Assembly: GCA_036346395.1 (NCBI GenBank)
Contig: CM070599.1
Location: 32,169,232-32,233,231 of the forward strand
Direction of reading: 5' to 3'
DNA: 64,000 bases
DNA from: Hsuehochloa calcarea
Taxonomy: Eukaryota > Streptophyta > Magnoliopsida > Poales > Poaceae
Shown piece by piece: positions 24,950-35,373 of this stretch (within the stretch, counting starts at the first letter, position 1; the number at the start of each line of letters is the position of its first letter). Made by a program: the position numbers and the translations under genes. The notes under the pieces were generated by a model that had not been told where the DNA came from, did no database searches, and saw only the letters and a list, made by a program, of their open reading frames with translations.

Positions 24950-26300
24950 CCCTAAGCATCGACCGCTGGATGAAAGATGAACGCACTGATGCCAAGGATG
25001 TTCGGCGGTCCGAACGCTCACACGCACGTGAACCGCTGATCTTGGATCCAACGGTCCACGCGATCGAACCGCTCGGACGGTCCGAACGCTCATCCAGATC
25101 CGACCGTTGATCGAAAGTCGGACGGCCACGCGCGCGATGACCTAGCGCGCAAGCGTCCGATCACGGCCACAAGAATCCGAAGCGCTTGATCTAAAATCCT
25201 ACGGCCAAACTCAACGATAATCAAAGCTCTCGCTTTTCGTCCGACAACGAAGGTCCACCAAAGAACAGAGGCGGTTCGACGATGCGCCGTGACTCAAGCA
25301 AAATAGCGAAATCTAAAGCTACTACGGTGATCGCAATAGCATGGAGTACCCATCAAGCAAGGAATTGGACAGAGATGGACTTACCGAGTCGGAGATGACA
25401 ATAACCAATTTTCGGCGAAAGAGGGAAAACCAAATTGATAAGATTCTCGCGCCAAATGTGAAATTGATTGAGGGCTAATGCGCATGAGATGAGAGAGTAA
25501 GCTGAGGAGCAAGGAATTTGAAAATGGTGCACTTACGAGCTAAAGAAGAAGATCACCCCTTCATACCGAAAGGGAAAACATAAATTGAGTCGCTCTCACG
25601 CCAAAAGAAAAACCGACAGAGGGTTAATACTCTTCGAGAGGCTAAGCAACCGAGGAAGCAACATGTTCGGATGAGAGGCCAAGAACACCACTTTCACCGA
25701 AGAACTTGAAGCTTCAACAATGGCTACGAGAGCAATATTTCACCGAGGAGCTCACTCTGCACTAGAAGTGATGTCAAGCTCAAAGGTGTTCAAAGAATGC
25801 TAAGGGAGCAATGAAGAAGCTTATATAGGCCGAGAGGACAAAGGAGGAAGCAATGCAACTTTCGGTCAAAAGCTTGTCAGTCCAAACCGGCCAAGGGATG
25901 GGGCAGTGTACGAGGTAGAAGACGACTCAACAGTGTCGGCAAAGACTAGCATTTAATGCTCAAAGACGCTGGCGAACGATGGAGGTGACAATGCACCGTG
26001 GTTGCCGTGATCGCGCACGCTCTCGTTGACTTCGGCCGACGACGTGAGCGAGAGGAAGACGAAAAGAGGACGGCCGCTCGATCACATAGATTCCAATCGG
26101 CGCTACCGCGCCCGAACGCCGGCTATTCGGGCCGGGGCCCGAACGCTCCATCGCTTGTCGACCGCCGATCAAGATCCGACGCGTTGGTGATCACCGCACC
26201 TTTCGGATGGTCCGAACATCCCTTCCATCGCGCCGCTGATTTGGATCCTACGGCTCACGCTGCGCGAGGCGTTCGGACGGTCCGAACGCTCACGCGATCG
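24950..26300. repeat. Dispersed cggtccgaacgctc motif in LTR block
   Basis: The word cggtccgaacgctca, usually preceded by cggacg or gatccaacgg, occurs near 25010, 25075 and 26275, with related forms between. The two clusters lie about 1.2 kb apart in GC-rich, fairly unmutated DNA surrounded by AT-rich sequence. They may be repeated regulatory modules of the LTR element or an internal duplication. Confidence 0.4.
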
Positions 26301-26699
26301 TGAGCCGCTCGATGCCGATCCAACGACGACAACGCCGCGCCCAAACGATCGAGCCGATGCGCTTAGTTGATCGAACTAAATCAAGTGGCTCGAGCCCGAG
26401 TCCGATCCGAACCCGAGGAACAAAGTGAAAACCTGTTAGGGTTTGAAATTGAATAACCGATCTTTGGAGGAATTATTTGGGGTAGCAAACAAACTCCAAA
26501 ATTTATGAAATTTTAACCGAGATTGCTAACAGTGGGAAGAACCTTATATAAAATTTTCAGAGACTTTATGCACTGCATTTTTCTCTAAAATTCCAGAAGG
26601 CTATTTTAGAGTTTGACTAATGTTTGACTTGCCTCAAAAATTATCAAATAATTTCAAAATTATGAAATAATTTCGAGGTGTTAAACATCTCTCCTAGGT

Positions 26700-26802
26700 C
26701 CAATGAAAATTATTTTGAGGGTTGGGCACCAGGTTTCCATTGAGGAGATTTATGATTTGAATTTAATTGGGAAATTTTGAGTTTTAATTTCCACCAATTA
26801 AA
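26700..26802. repeat. 103-bp direct repeat, left copy
   Basis: Identical to 29778-29880 except one base (t here, c in the other copy, in the word tgayttga). The two copies exactly flank the copia fragment. The sequence itself belongs to the LTR that was split. Confidence 0.9.
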
Positions 26803-27581
26803 TATTTAATAATCGACGGGGACTCAAAACCGATATATACTCCCAACTTCCGGTGGGGCCCATGGTATACGTTGTGGTGGTGAAATTGGCACGTATCAGA
26901 TGACCAAATTTTCACAGATGGGAAATACTTGGTTCTTTCCCACGCACTAGTTGCAAAGGGAAAATTGATGGTATGCGCATTGGTCTTAAATTTATTAGTC
27001 TTCTTTGCATGCAACCTGCATGACCCCAACAATTGGTGGGAGCCTACTTGCTGCAGGGGGTCTAGCAATTAGCTTAATTCTTTTGATGAATGACTCGCAA
27101 GGCCATTACGAGTGTGGACATGCGATACAGAATGCTCTACCTTAATACCTAAAGCTAAACAATAGTCATTAAATGCCTTAGAGGTAAACTCACCGGCATT
27201 GTCCATTCTAATGGACTTAATTCTTTCATCTGGAAAGTTGGCCCTTATTCTGATTATTTGAGCTATTAGTTTAGCAAAGGCGTGGTTCCTAGTAGACAGC
27301 AGGCATACATAGGACCACCTAGTAGAAGCATCTAATACGACCATAAAATATCTAAAAGGGCGACAGGGTTGAATAGGTCCACAGATATCACCTTGTATTC
27401 TCTCCAGGAAAATAGGTGACTCCGCCTCTACTTTCAGGTAAGAAGGTATAGTGATGAGCTTTCCTTTGGCACAAGCTGGGCATAAGAAATTTTCAGGTTT
27501 AGGAAAGGATAGAGTTTTTAAGCTATGACCAATAGAGTTGTTTATGATTTTTCTCATCATTCCTACTCCAGGATGCCCCAA
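26784..27581 (-). pseudogene. copia integrase remnant (second element)
   Basis: 27581-27069 encodes MGHPGVGMMRKIINNS, the CPACAKGK part of the zinc segment, then LERIQGDICGPIQP, VVLDASTRWSYVCLL and IKSIRMDNAGEFTSKAF, the integrase core with its conserved acidic residues. The expected NGVAE-type motif reads NGLASHSSKEL and is followed by a stop. A frame after it (27068-26784) ends with HGPHRKLGVYIGFESPSI. It differs from the element at 3.9-9.0 kb in every block, so it is a different copia lineage. Confidence 0.8.
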
Positions 27582-29777
27582 TCGATCATGCCAAATCTTG
27601 TAAGGCTCTGAGGATTTGTACTATGTTTTTAACGCTACATATTCTTCAGGTTTTATGTAGGTATAATATAACCCAGATGAGAAGGAGGGAAGTTTTTCAA
27701 CCACACGTTTCTGACCACCGTCAGGCTTAGTTAGTAGGAGATATTATGTATCCCCACAACTGTCGGTCTCCACATGGATGTCATTTCGGCGAATATCCTT
27801 AAAGCTTAATAGGGTACGTTTCGATTCAGGATACAAGAGAGCATCCTCAATCACTATTTGGGTACCCATAGGGAGAGCAAGTGTGGCTCTTCCAGTGCCA
27901 ACTATGAGAGCATCGCTTCCAGCTATTGTCATAACATTTCCCGCTTTTTTAGTTAACGTTTGGAAATATTTGGTATCCCTTAGGATTGAGTTGGTAGTTC
28001 CACTGTCTACCAGACAGATTTCCTCCTCCTTCATCAGATTCAAGAAGTTGTTCTATATAGAATATAATATAGTCAACAATAATCCAACAGGAATAAATCT
28101 TCAAAAAATAACAAGCAACTCTTTTATTCATCAAGAGAATGTTTCAATCCTAAACAATTAATGCTTCAAAAGAGCATGGAAAATCCACTTATTCGTCTGG
28201 AATAAACTAAACTGATATAGTAAACCTAAGGAAATTATGACATTTGGAGTTGCTTGGGGAGATAGCCTATGGCCTACTGCAGGTCGCCATATGTGTCAAC
28301 CTCCATGTGATCACCCCTTGCTGTAGTGTCGAGCTCCATCACGCAGTTTGGGGCATCACCCTTATCATCATCAGGTTGATTAACAAAATGTGTCTCTGCA
28401 GCCTTCCTTACTGGCGCCTTCTTGCCCTTAGCAACTGACTCTTGGTAGAGTTCCACTAGATGTTTCGGGGTGCGGCAGGTGCGGGACCAATGGTCCATGC
28501 AACCACACCTGTAGCACTGTGAAGGAGGGTATGACTTCTTGCTACCCATGTCCAGCTGTGCTTGCCTCTCCTTGCCCCATCCAGTGGGTTTGCCATTCCC
28601 TTACGCACATTCAATTTCTTCCATCTGTCCACCTTTCGCATGGGGCCCTTTCGCGGCCCTTACCACTTATCCCTTTGGAAATTTGCATGTGCTTCTGGCA
28701 ATGGCTGTGATCCAGTGGGACGAGTCTGATAGTTCTTCATCAGTAACTCATCATTCTTCTCTGCCTCGAGAAGAGTGGTAATCAGTTCCGAGTACTTCTT
28801 GTACTTGGCTTGCATCTTCTTCTTTGGAGTGTCACGTGAGTGGGGTGAAAAGTGCTCAAAGTCTTATCAATGATCTCAGCATCTGTGATCTTCTGGTTAC
28901 AGAATCTGAGCTTAGCGATAAGTTTATGAATTGCAGAGTTGTATTCAGACACCTTCTTAAAATCCTAGAACCTTATGTTGGTCCACTCACGCTGTGCTTC
29001 AGGTAGCATGATGGATCTCTGCTGGTCATACCTCTCATTCAGGGAGTTCCATAGTGCCAGCGGGTCTTCTTCTAAAAGATACTCAGACTTCAAGTCTGGG
29101 TGGATATGGTGCCTCAAGAAGTGCAGTGCCGCGCATTTTGCAGCATCAGGAATGGCAGGAGCCCCTTCCTCAGGTGGGGTTATGGCAGCGCCGAGTGTTC
29201 TGGCCGTCAGGTTGATCTTATCATCCATTGCCCATGTGAGGTAGTTGCTACCGTCCAGGGTAAGTTCAGCAAACTCCTTTTTAGCGATGTCACATATTTC
29301 CTACATTATTCATGCACAATACTAATTTATTACAGGTAAACAGCATGAATATTGCTATATCAGTAAGGTGTGGATTTTATCTAGATAATTCCAGAATAAT
29401 AAGCAATAACTAATAATAATTCTACAAAATTTCAGGGGCTAAAATAAAAAAATTCAGTTCTGATAAAAATTTAAACGTAATTTTCGAAAAAACTGGGGGG
29501 TTTTCTGCAAAAAAAACCTTATTCCCGAAAAGAGTTTTTGTAATTTTCAGAATTACAGGGGCCTTTTTGCAAAATCACCATTTTTTCTTTCGTGACGTTT
29601 TCTTCGCGATCCGATTCCATCCGGCCCATGTCGGCCGGTTAAAAAGGGGATGCTCCCCGGGGGATCTAGGTTTCCCCCTTCGTCCTTCACGCAGCGGCGG
29701 CGGGCGCTCTCCCTTCGCGAAAAAGTCGGGCCGTAGACTTTCTTGAAATCGCGTGGGTGAGCTTCCTCGCGAAATGG
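26803..29777 (-). mobile_element. Copia fragment (gag to integrase) without LTRs or RT
   Basis: The minus strand holds, in order, gag (29.30-28.97 kb), zinc knuckle (about 28.52 kb), protease (28.04-27.74 kb), integrase core (27.58-27.07 kb) and the start of the integrase C-terminal domain (27.06-26.80 kb, ending GVYIGFESPSIIKYL). It then stops: there is no reverse transcriptase, no RNase H and no LTR. 29.31-29.77 kb, upstream of gag, is C/G-rich leader-like sequence of unknown nature. The fragment lies between two copies of a 103-bp direct repeat, not between 5-bp duplications. Confidence 0.8.
27744..29310 (-). pseudogene. copia gag, zinc knuckle and protease remnant (second element)
   Basis: Gag can be read from about 29304 (EICDIAKKEFAELTLDGSNY, then LTWAMDDKINLTARTLGAAI), continuing as WNSLNERYDQQRS to 28965. 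A Gag C-terminal segment lies between. The zinc knuckle is CYRCGCMDHWSRTC at about 28.50 kb. The protease segment at 28043-27744 has LVDSGTTNSILRD as its active-site region (DSG in place of the commoner DTG), then ALLYPESKRTLLSFKDIRRN. The gag frame is preceded directly by atgtag on the minus strand, which could be a splice acceptor or a plain stop. Confidence 0.78.
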
Positions 29778-29880
29778 CCAATGAAAATTATTTTGAGGGT
29801 TGGGCACCAGGTTTCCATTGAGGAGATTTATGACTTGAATTTAATTGGGAAATTTTGAGTTTTAATTTCCACCAATTAAA
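29778..29880. repeat. 103-bp direct repeat, right copy
   Basis: Second copy of 26700-26802, with a single mismatch. To its right the LTR sequence continues (ggaaagaggtttcaaacaac) to the LTR terminus at 29989. Confidence 0.9.
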
Positions 29881-29989
29881 GGAAAGAGGTTTCAAACAAC
29901 GTGTAATAAACACATGAGGCAAGAAAAGTTTTAATTTATCCTCATTTTATTACATTTGAAACATAAACCCAATTTGGGATGTTACAACG

Positions 29990-30385
29990 CCTCGCGACTT
30001 GCATCGAATGACCACACTCGCAGCAGACGCGACAACACCTGCCTCGCCAGACTTTTCGACCAAATAACCGCACTATGCCAAACAGACGCGACAACACCTC
30101 GCCTCGCCGCTTTTCGATCGAATGATCACACTCGCAGCAGACGCGACAACACCATGCCTCGCCACTTTTCATCAAATGACTACACTCGCAAGCAGACGCG
30201 ACAACACCCCGCCTCCAGGCTTTTTCGACCAGAAATGACCGCACTATGCCAAACAGACGCGACAACACCTCGCTCGCCACTTTTCGGATCAAATGACCGA
30301 GACTATGCCAAACAGACCCGACAACACCTCGCTCACCCGCCTTTTCAAGGCGAATGACCCACTCGCAGCAGACGCGACAACACCC
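29990..30385. repeat. Right tandem array, ~60-bp monomers
   Basis: About six imperfect units of the same family and orientation as 22270-22591 (cagacgcgacaacacc, ttttcgatc, aatgacc, with actcgcagca or actatgccaaa linkers). The array begins directly at the LTR terminus and ends near cgacaacaccctcccacg. Confidence 0.85.
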
Positions 30386-31870
30386 TCCCACGCGGCCACT
30401 CACGCGTCAACTTAACCACACCAAGCCAACCATGTGGCCTATAAAACAAGGTGAAAGACATGAACTACACAACCAAACCCAACCACGCTGCTACACCGAG
30501 CTTGCTTCGCCACGCTAGGATGGACAAGAGGCGTACAATGGGACGAGATCCGCGAGTTAGCTCGGCCTACTGACACGGCCGAACAAGCTAGGGATGTCGC
30601 GGCTCGACGGCAAGACCGGCGTGCCAGATGGAAGCTCTTCGCAATGAAGCCCCGTAGCGCGAACCCTCGCCGGAACGTCCCAACCGAGAGCATTCGCCGC
30701 AACACCCGCCAGAGGGGAGACGCCGCCTCCGCGTGGTGCAGAGGACACATGCAAGTTCTTCAAATCCAAGCACCGATCGAGCCTCGGATGCGCCTCGGGT
30801 TGTCCTAACTACTCCTCCGACTATCCCGACCGCCGTTGGGATACGAACCTATCGGCAATGGTAGAGTACTTACAAGAAGTTCATGTACCAACTCTCTTTT
30901 CATAATACGCACTACGTCTCTCCGCTCACCCGTAGTCACCGGAGCCTGCAGTGGCTTCCGCCGATCGGATCGACCTAGAAATCCATCCACACGACCAGCG
31001 ATGCCGACTTCGGCGGTGGAATGCCGAAGGGGACGCGAGATCCGGAGGAGGATCGCTTGACCGAAGAGCGAACGAGCGATCCGCCGAGACGCAGCCCATC
31101 TCGAGGCGCGCAGCGCAGGAGCGCGAGGCACGCGAGCGGATCGTGAAAAAGAGGGAAATGGCGCCGAGGCCGGGGCGGCGGCGAGTACAACGCCGAGCTC
31201 GGGAGGAAGGGCAATGTGCCCGGTCCACACAAGAGGTCGGGCCATTCAGAGTAGTCCCTCTTCTACTAGGCATGTTTTTACTATCTCCTAAAGGCATGCG
31301 TATTTACATGGCCTGGAGGCTTGTGTCGCATAATGTACATTACTAGTAGATGTAACTAAACCAATTAGCCGAACCAACATGCCATGTGACCACAGAGTCC
31401 ACTACGACAGAAGCATTCAACGTGCACACCTATTTAAGGCTGCCTACAAATTAAGGGGTAACATCGCGAGATGGGATTAGTTTTACATTATTTATCTAAT
31501 ATAAATTATAGTAGTATATAATGTATGTAAGGTTCAAACGTAGCAAATTTGAGTTAACCAATTTACATAAAGTAATTACGAAAGTCTAAGCGGGGTGTTA
31601 TGTGTGCAAGTCTGTCCCTACAATAGGCTGGGTATTGAGCGAATTTTGGATTAGGATGTTCGCTGCTCAAGATTAAATCTTTTACACGAAGTGATGACAA
31701 AAATGTAAGTGATGTGTTATTGTATACCTATTTGCCCTACGACGATAGATTGGACATTGAACACACGATAGGTTGGACATTGAACGGATTTTGGGACATG
31801 ATGTTTCAAACGTCAACACGGTGAGTACCAAATTACCGGTCGTTCGTGCAAGTATTATTGTACTTCGACG
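30386..31870. other. Spacer with low-confidence reading frames
   Basis: A TATA-like word ctataaaac at 30440 stands upstream of GC-rich frames on the plus strand. One reads WDEIRELARPTDTAEQARD from about 30539; another covers 30951-31346 and is Arg-rich (RRAAQEREARERIVKKR). No domain was recognised and no splice model joins them. They may be remains of a further transposon adjoining the tandem array. 31.35-31.87 kb is AT-rich. Confidence 0.35.
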
Positions 31871-31874
31871 CACC

Positions 31875-32006
31875 TTCACACAATCCATGCTTTTATTTCA
31901 ACACAATCACGTACGCAACATATATAGATTGTCTGTCAGGTTCACACAATCCATGCTTTTATTTCAACACAATCGCGAACGAAACATATATAGATGGTCC
32001 GTGCTG
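31875..32006. repeat. 66-bp tandem duplication
   Basis: Two head-to-tail units at 31875-31940 and 31941-32006, beginning ttcacacaatccatgctttt and ending in a tatatagat word, with a few mismatches. It lies about 100-240 bp past the MSRA stop codon, so it may be in or near that gene's 3' UTR. Confidence 0.8.
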
Positions 32007-32111
32007 ACAGTACTAATTAACATGCATGCAGCGAAAGGCCGGAGAGTACACTGGCCGGCGACGTACGCGAACGTTATATCTAGCTCGTGGCGAGCGGGCC
32101 GGCGACGTGGA

Positions 32112-35100
32112 TCAGCCGTAGCAGCGGATGGGGTTGGTGCAGCTCTTCTTGGCGCTCTGGCCGCCCTTCTCGAGGTACCGCTGGTGGTACTCCTCGGCGG
32201 GGTAGAACCGCCTCGCCGGGAGGATCTCCGTCACGATCTTCTCCTTCCACTCCTTCTGCTTCTCCGCCAGCGACCTCCGCGCCACCCTCTCCTGCTCCGC
32301 CGTGTAGTAGTAGATGCCCGACCGGTACTGCGTCCCGACGTCGTTGCCCTGATGCATGGCCGCCGGAGTAAACACAAGTGAAATTAACCGGGGGAGAGGA
32401 GCCAAGACCGAATCAAATTAGAGTAAGATTAAATGATTAATCGCAACACAATAGACCAAATCACAGTCTACTCTCCAGCTCGTTTACAAATTGGTGGTAG
32501 GAATTAAAGCTTTCGGATGGGGGTGCCCTCTTGCTTATGAGTTGGCCTCAGAAAGTGTGCTCAAAAACATATTCTGCCACTAATTTGTCTACTAGTTTTG
32601 GGTGGAATTCATCAGCTAGCAATTTCTATCTCAGAATTGTATTCCACAAATCAACATGTGATGGTCGTGTGTTAATAATTCAAACGCTAGCACTCTTTAA
32701 TAATTCTTAATATTGTTTAAGTTTCAGTTTTGGTTTACATGGCTGAATTGGTAGTCATAAATATTGATGACGCTAATTGCCTGAAGGCGGGGAAGGTGGA
32801 AAGATGGCTGTAGATGCATGTCGTGCTTAAGATACTTATTTTGTATGTAAATTACTTGTTATTTGCTAGTATAAATAAGGGAAGAAAATAAAAAGCTGTG
32901 TAGAAGTTGAGCAGCACCAAACTCGTTTATCAATTCTTCTTGCGTTCGTGAGCGTCCAGTGTTTGTGTTCGTTCTAGAAAAGAAACAATGTGTGAGTTCT
33001 CTCCAAGAGTTGGGCTAACATTTGGTATCAGAGCGAGATTCAATGTAAGGAGAGTGCTCACCCGGTGGCGCCAATGGCGGCGGGTCTGCGAGACGCGACG
33101 CAAAGTCGCGGCGGCAGGCGAAGCGCCGTCGCGGCGCATGGCCGCGAGGCGCAACGTCGCGGTTGAGAGCGGGTGCTTGTGAGCGGGCGTCAAGACAGGC
33201 GGCTGCAGGCGCGGGTGTGCGCAGAGCGTAGGCGTGCATAGCAGCGATCAACTAGTCGTGCACAGGGCGCGGGCGTGTGCATGAGGTGCACAGCGACGCA
33301 GGTGAACGGGCGTACGTTGGTGTGCACGTGCAAGGCCAACTGGCGGTGCAACGTCACGTAGGGGTGCTGGCGCACGTAGGCGACCGGCGTACAGCGTGGA
33401 GCATGCGGCTCCGCGGTGAGGAGAGCCGGACCGTTTGGGCGAAGGTGCCGGCTGCAACATCATGCGCTCAAGAGCATGACGATGAAGGTCAACGCGGCGA
33501 GCGAGCCCAGCGCGGTGTGTTGGAATCACACGTGACATGTGCACCGACGACGGTGGACGTGGATGACGAGATCTTATCGTCGTCGGTGGACGTGGATGAC
33601 GAGATCTTATTCTCTATGTGTTCATCATGTTTATTTATGTTGCATAGTTTAGTTGCCGTATAGAGTCATAGTAGTGGGCTAAATCCAAGAGAATTGCATG
33701 TGTGGCGTCATAGCGTAGTGGACGGATCGGCAACGAAGTGAGCAGTTCGGCAGTCAAATGAAGCCAGTAGTTGTGTGCACATGCATATGTTATTGGATCA
33801 GTCATGTGTTAGTGGTTAGTGCATGTAGCTGTGAGGACGTGAGCATGTACACGTCGCCGAGCATGGGACTAGCTCTAGATATGTTTGAGTTAGTTGAGAA
33901 TGTATACACACGTGAGATAAATTGATCTTCCTTCGAAGTAGCTGCATACATCCATCTAGTGGAGATAATATATGGCGTGAGTTAGTCTTCTGCGCGTAGC
34001 AAGAGGTTGCGGGCGATCTGCAACGGTGAGTCGGCGCATCAAGGATTAGGGGGTGTTTGTTGAATAATCATTAATGTTGTTTAAGTTTAAGTTTTGGTTT
34101 GTATGGCTGAATTGGTAGTCATGAACATTGATGGCGCTAATTGCCTGAAGGTGGGAAGGTAGAAAGGTAGTTGTAGGTGCATATAGTGCTTAAGTTACCT
34201 GTTTGTATGTAAGTTACTTGTTATTTACAAGTATAAATAAGAGAAGAAAAAAAAACTGTGTAGAAGTTGAGTGACACCAAACTCTTTTCTCTGTTCTTTT
34301 TGTGTTCGTGGGCGTCCGGTGTGTGTTTGTTCTAGAAAAAAAACTGGCTAACCGAGGGTTGAGACCAACCTATCTCCAGTTGCACACATATATTAGTACA
34401 CTGTTTAAGTGCTAAATTAGATGTTGACGTACTTGTATACCAAAAGATGTTGCCAACTTGGTCCTTGGTACAGGCAAATTTCCAATCTAGCACTACGTTG
34501 TTCTCTGACGTTAGTAACATGGTATGTTAGGACATAGGAGAAGTTCTGACCTAACATCTCATTTAGTCAATCTCCACAGAAAATCATAACAAAATGAAGT
34601 GCTGTAGTACTGCTGTTCAATATATTAAAAAAAAAAACGAACATACTGCAATGATATATTTCCAAGAACCTGTCTACTGGCATGCATTCCTGTTTCCCTG
34701 GTCTTTTAGAGATGTTTTGATCCTATCGATCGAGCAAGTAGATTTTGGTTGACAAACTCTATCACGAAGTTGTTGGGAAATTTATGTATTTCATCACCAA
34801 GAACAGCGTGACAACTAGCTTGGTCAACCGTAACGGGTAATAGCAACGTAATAGTGTAGTAGAAAACAGAAGATTCCCTGCTCTGTCTAACGGGTCCAAA
34901 TAACTACTGGCACGCAACAACTTGCACGTTTTAAGGCAGAACAAGTCAGTAGTCGCCACCAAAACGCAACGCCGGCGACCGGAGCGGCACGGCCGTTGCA
35001 CCCCCAACGGCGGCACCGGCTCCGGCTCCGGCCTACTACGTACCTGTCTGTTGAGCGTGGTGGGGTTGTGCTTGCCCCAGAAGACGCCGAGGAGCACGGC

Positions 35101-35373
35101 GTAGGGGCAGGCCTTGGGGTCGTAGTGCACGCGCACAACCTCGGCGTGGTCGGTGCCGCCGCCGCAGACGTCGTGGTAGGTGGGGCCGTGGAGGTGGCCC
35201 TGCGAGTAGCCCACCTCCGTGCGCACCACGCCCGGCAGGCGCTGGTACGTCAGCTCCAAGCTCCAGAAGCAGCCCGCCGCGAACTGCGCCAACTCCAGGC
35301 CCTCGCCGGCCGGCGCGTCGGTGTCCGGCCCCAGGGCGGGGTTCGCCGCGCCGTCGACGCCGGAGCTGGACAT
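32112..35373 (-). CDS. MSRA: Peptide-methionine (S)-S-oxide reductase A
   Basis: Two exons: 35373-35044 (110 codons from MSSSGVDGAA) and 32348-32112 (78 codons and stop), total 188 aa. The donor is CAG/GTACGT and the acceptor CATCAG/GGC; the joined product reads NRQ/GND across the junction, in frame. The N-terminal half carries the MsrA active site GCFWSLE with catalytic Cys35, then VGYSQGHLHGPTYHDVC. The C-terminal half has GTQYRSGIYY and ends SCTNPIRCYG, whose Cys180 and Cys186 are the usual recycling cysteines. The enzyme reduces methionine-S-sulfoxide in proteins, using thioredoxin. No transit peptide is obvious, so it is probably cytosolic. The 2.7-kb intron is mostly an LTR element. Confidence 0.95.
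33023..33034 (+). promoter_or_regulatory. tRNA-Met primer-binding site
   Basis: Exact TGGTATCAGAGC following gctaacatt at the end of the left LTR; complementary to the 3' end of plant initiator tRNA-Met and the standard start of minus-strand DNA synthesis in many plant LTR elements. Confidence 0.85.
33548..33612. repeat. Short tandem duplication in the small LTR element
   Basis: The words cggtggacgtggatgacg and then agatcttat occur twice in succession, separated by cgtcgt, inside the internal region. Slippage or a duplicated module. Confidence 0.7.

Larger units (their letters stand above)
22592..29989 (-). mobile_element. LTR-retroelement block inside the tandem array (probably Ty3/gypsy)
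   Basis: The right edge on the minus strand begins TGTAACATCCC, a common LTR start in grass gypsy elements, at 29989. Sequence 25.68-26.80 kb plus 29.88-29.99 kb is related to the compact block at 42389-43532, which ends in the same way, so both are copies of one LTR family. The LTR has a minus-strand TATA-like box near 25.83 kb. 22.6-25.6 kb has no recognised coding domain, so this is probably a non-autonomous or gutted element. The pentamer acgcc lies at 22587-22591 and again at 29990-29994, a possible target duplication, but the left edge lacks the expected TG, so it is not certain. Confidence 0.5.
32690..34353 (+). mobile_element. Small LTR retrotransposon in the MSRA intron
   Basis: Two direct repeats of about 300-330 bp, at about 32690-33020 and 34054-34353, with TATAAATA-containing centres and tgtgtagaagttgag near the same offset. 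The left one is followed by TGGTATCAGAGC (33023-33034), the tRNA-Met primer site. The right one is preceded by the polypurine stretch ggattaggggg (34043-34053) and begins TG. The internal part is about 1.0 kb with no gag or pol, so the element is non-autonomous (TRIM or small LARD class). The right LTR lacks about 30 bp present near the end of the left one. Its orientation is opposite to MSRA. No target duplication was identified. Confidence 0.82.

Noticed and set aside
30557..31346. Frames on both strands after the right tandem array
   Set aside because: Arg-rich, frames change without clear splice sites; kept only as low-confidence spacer.
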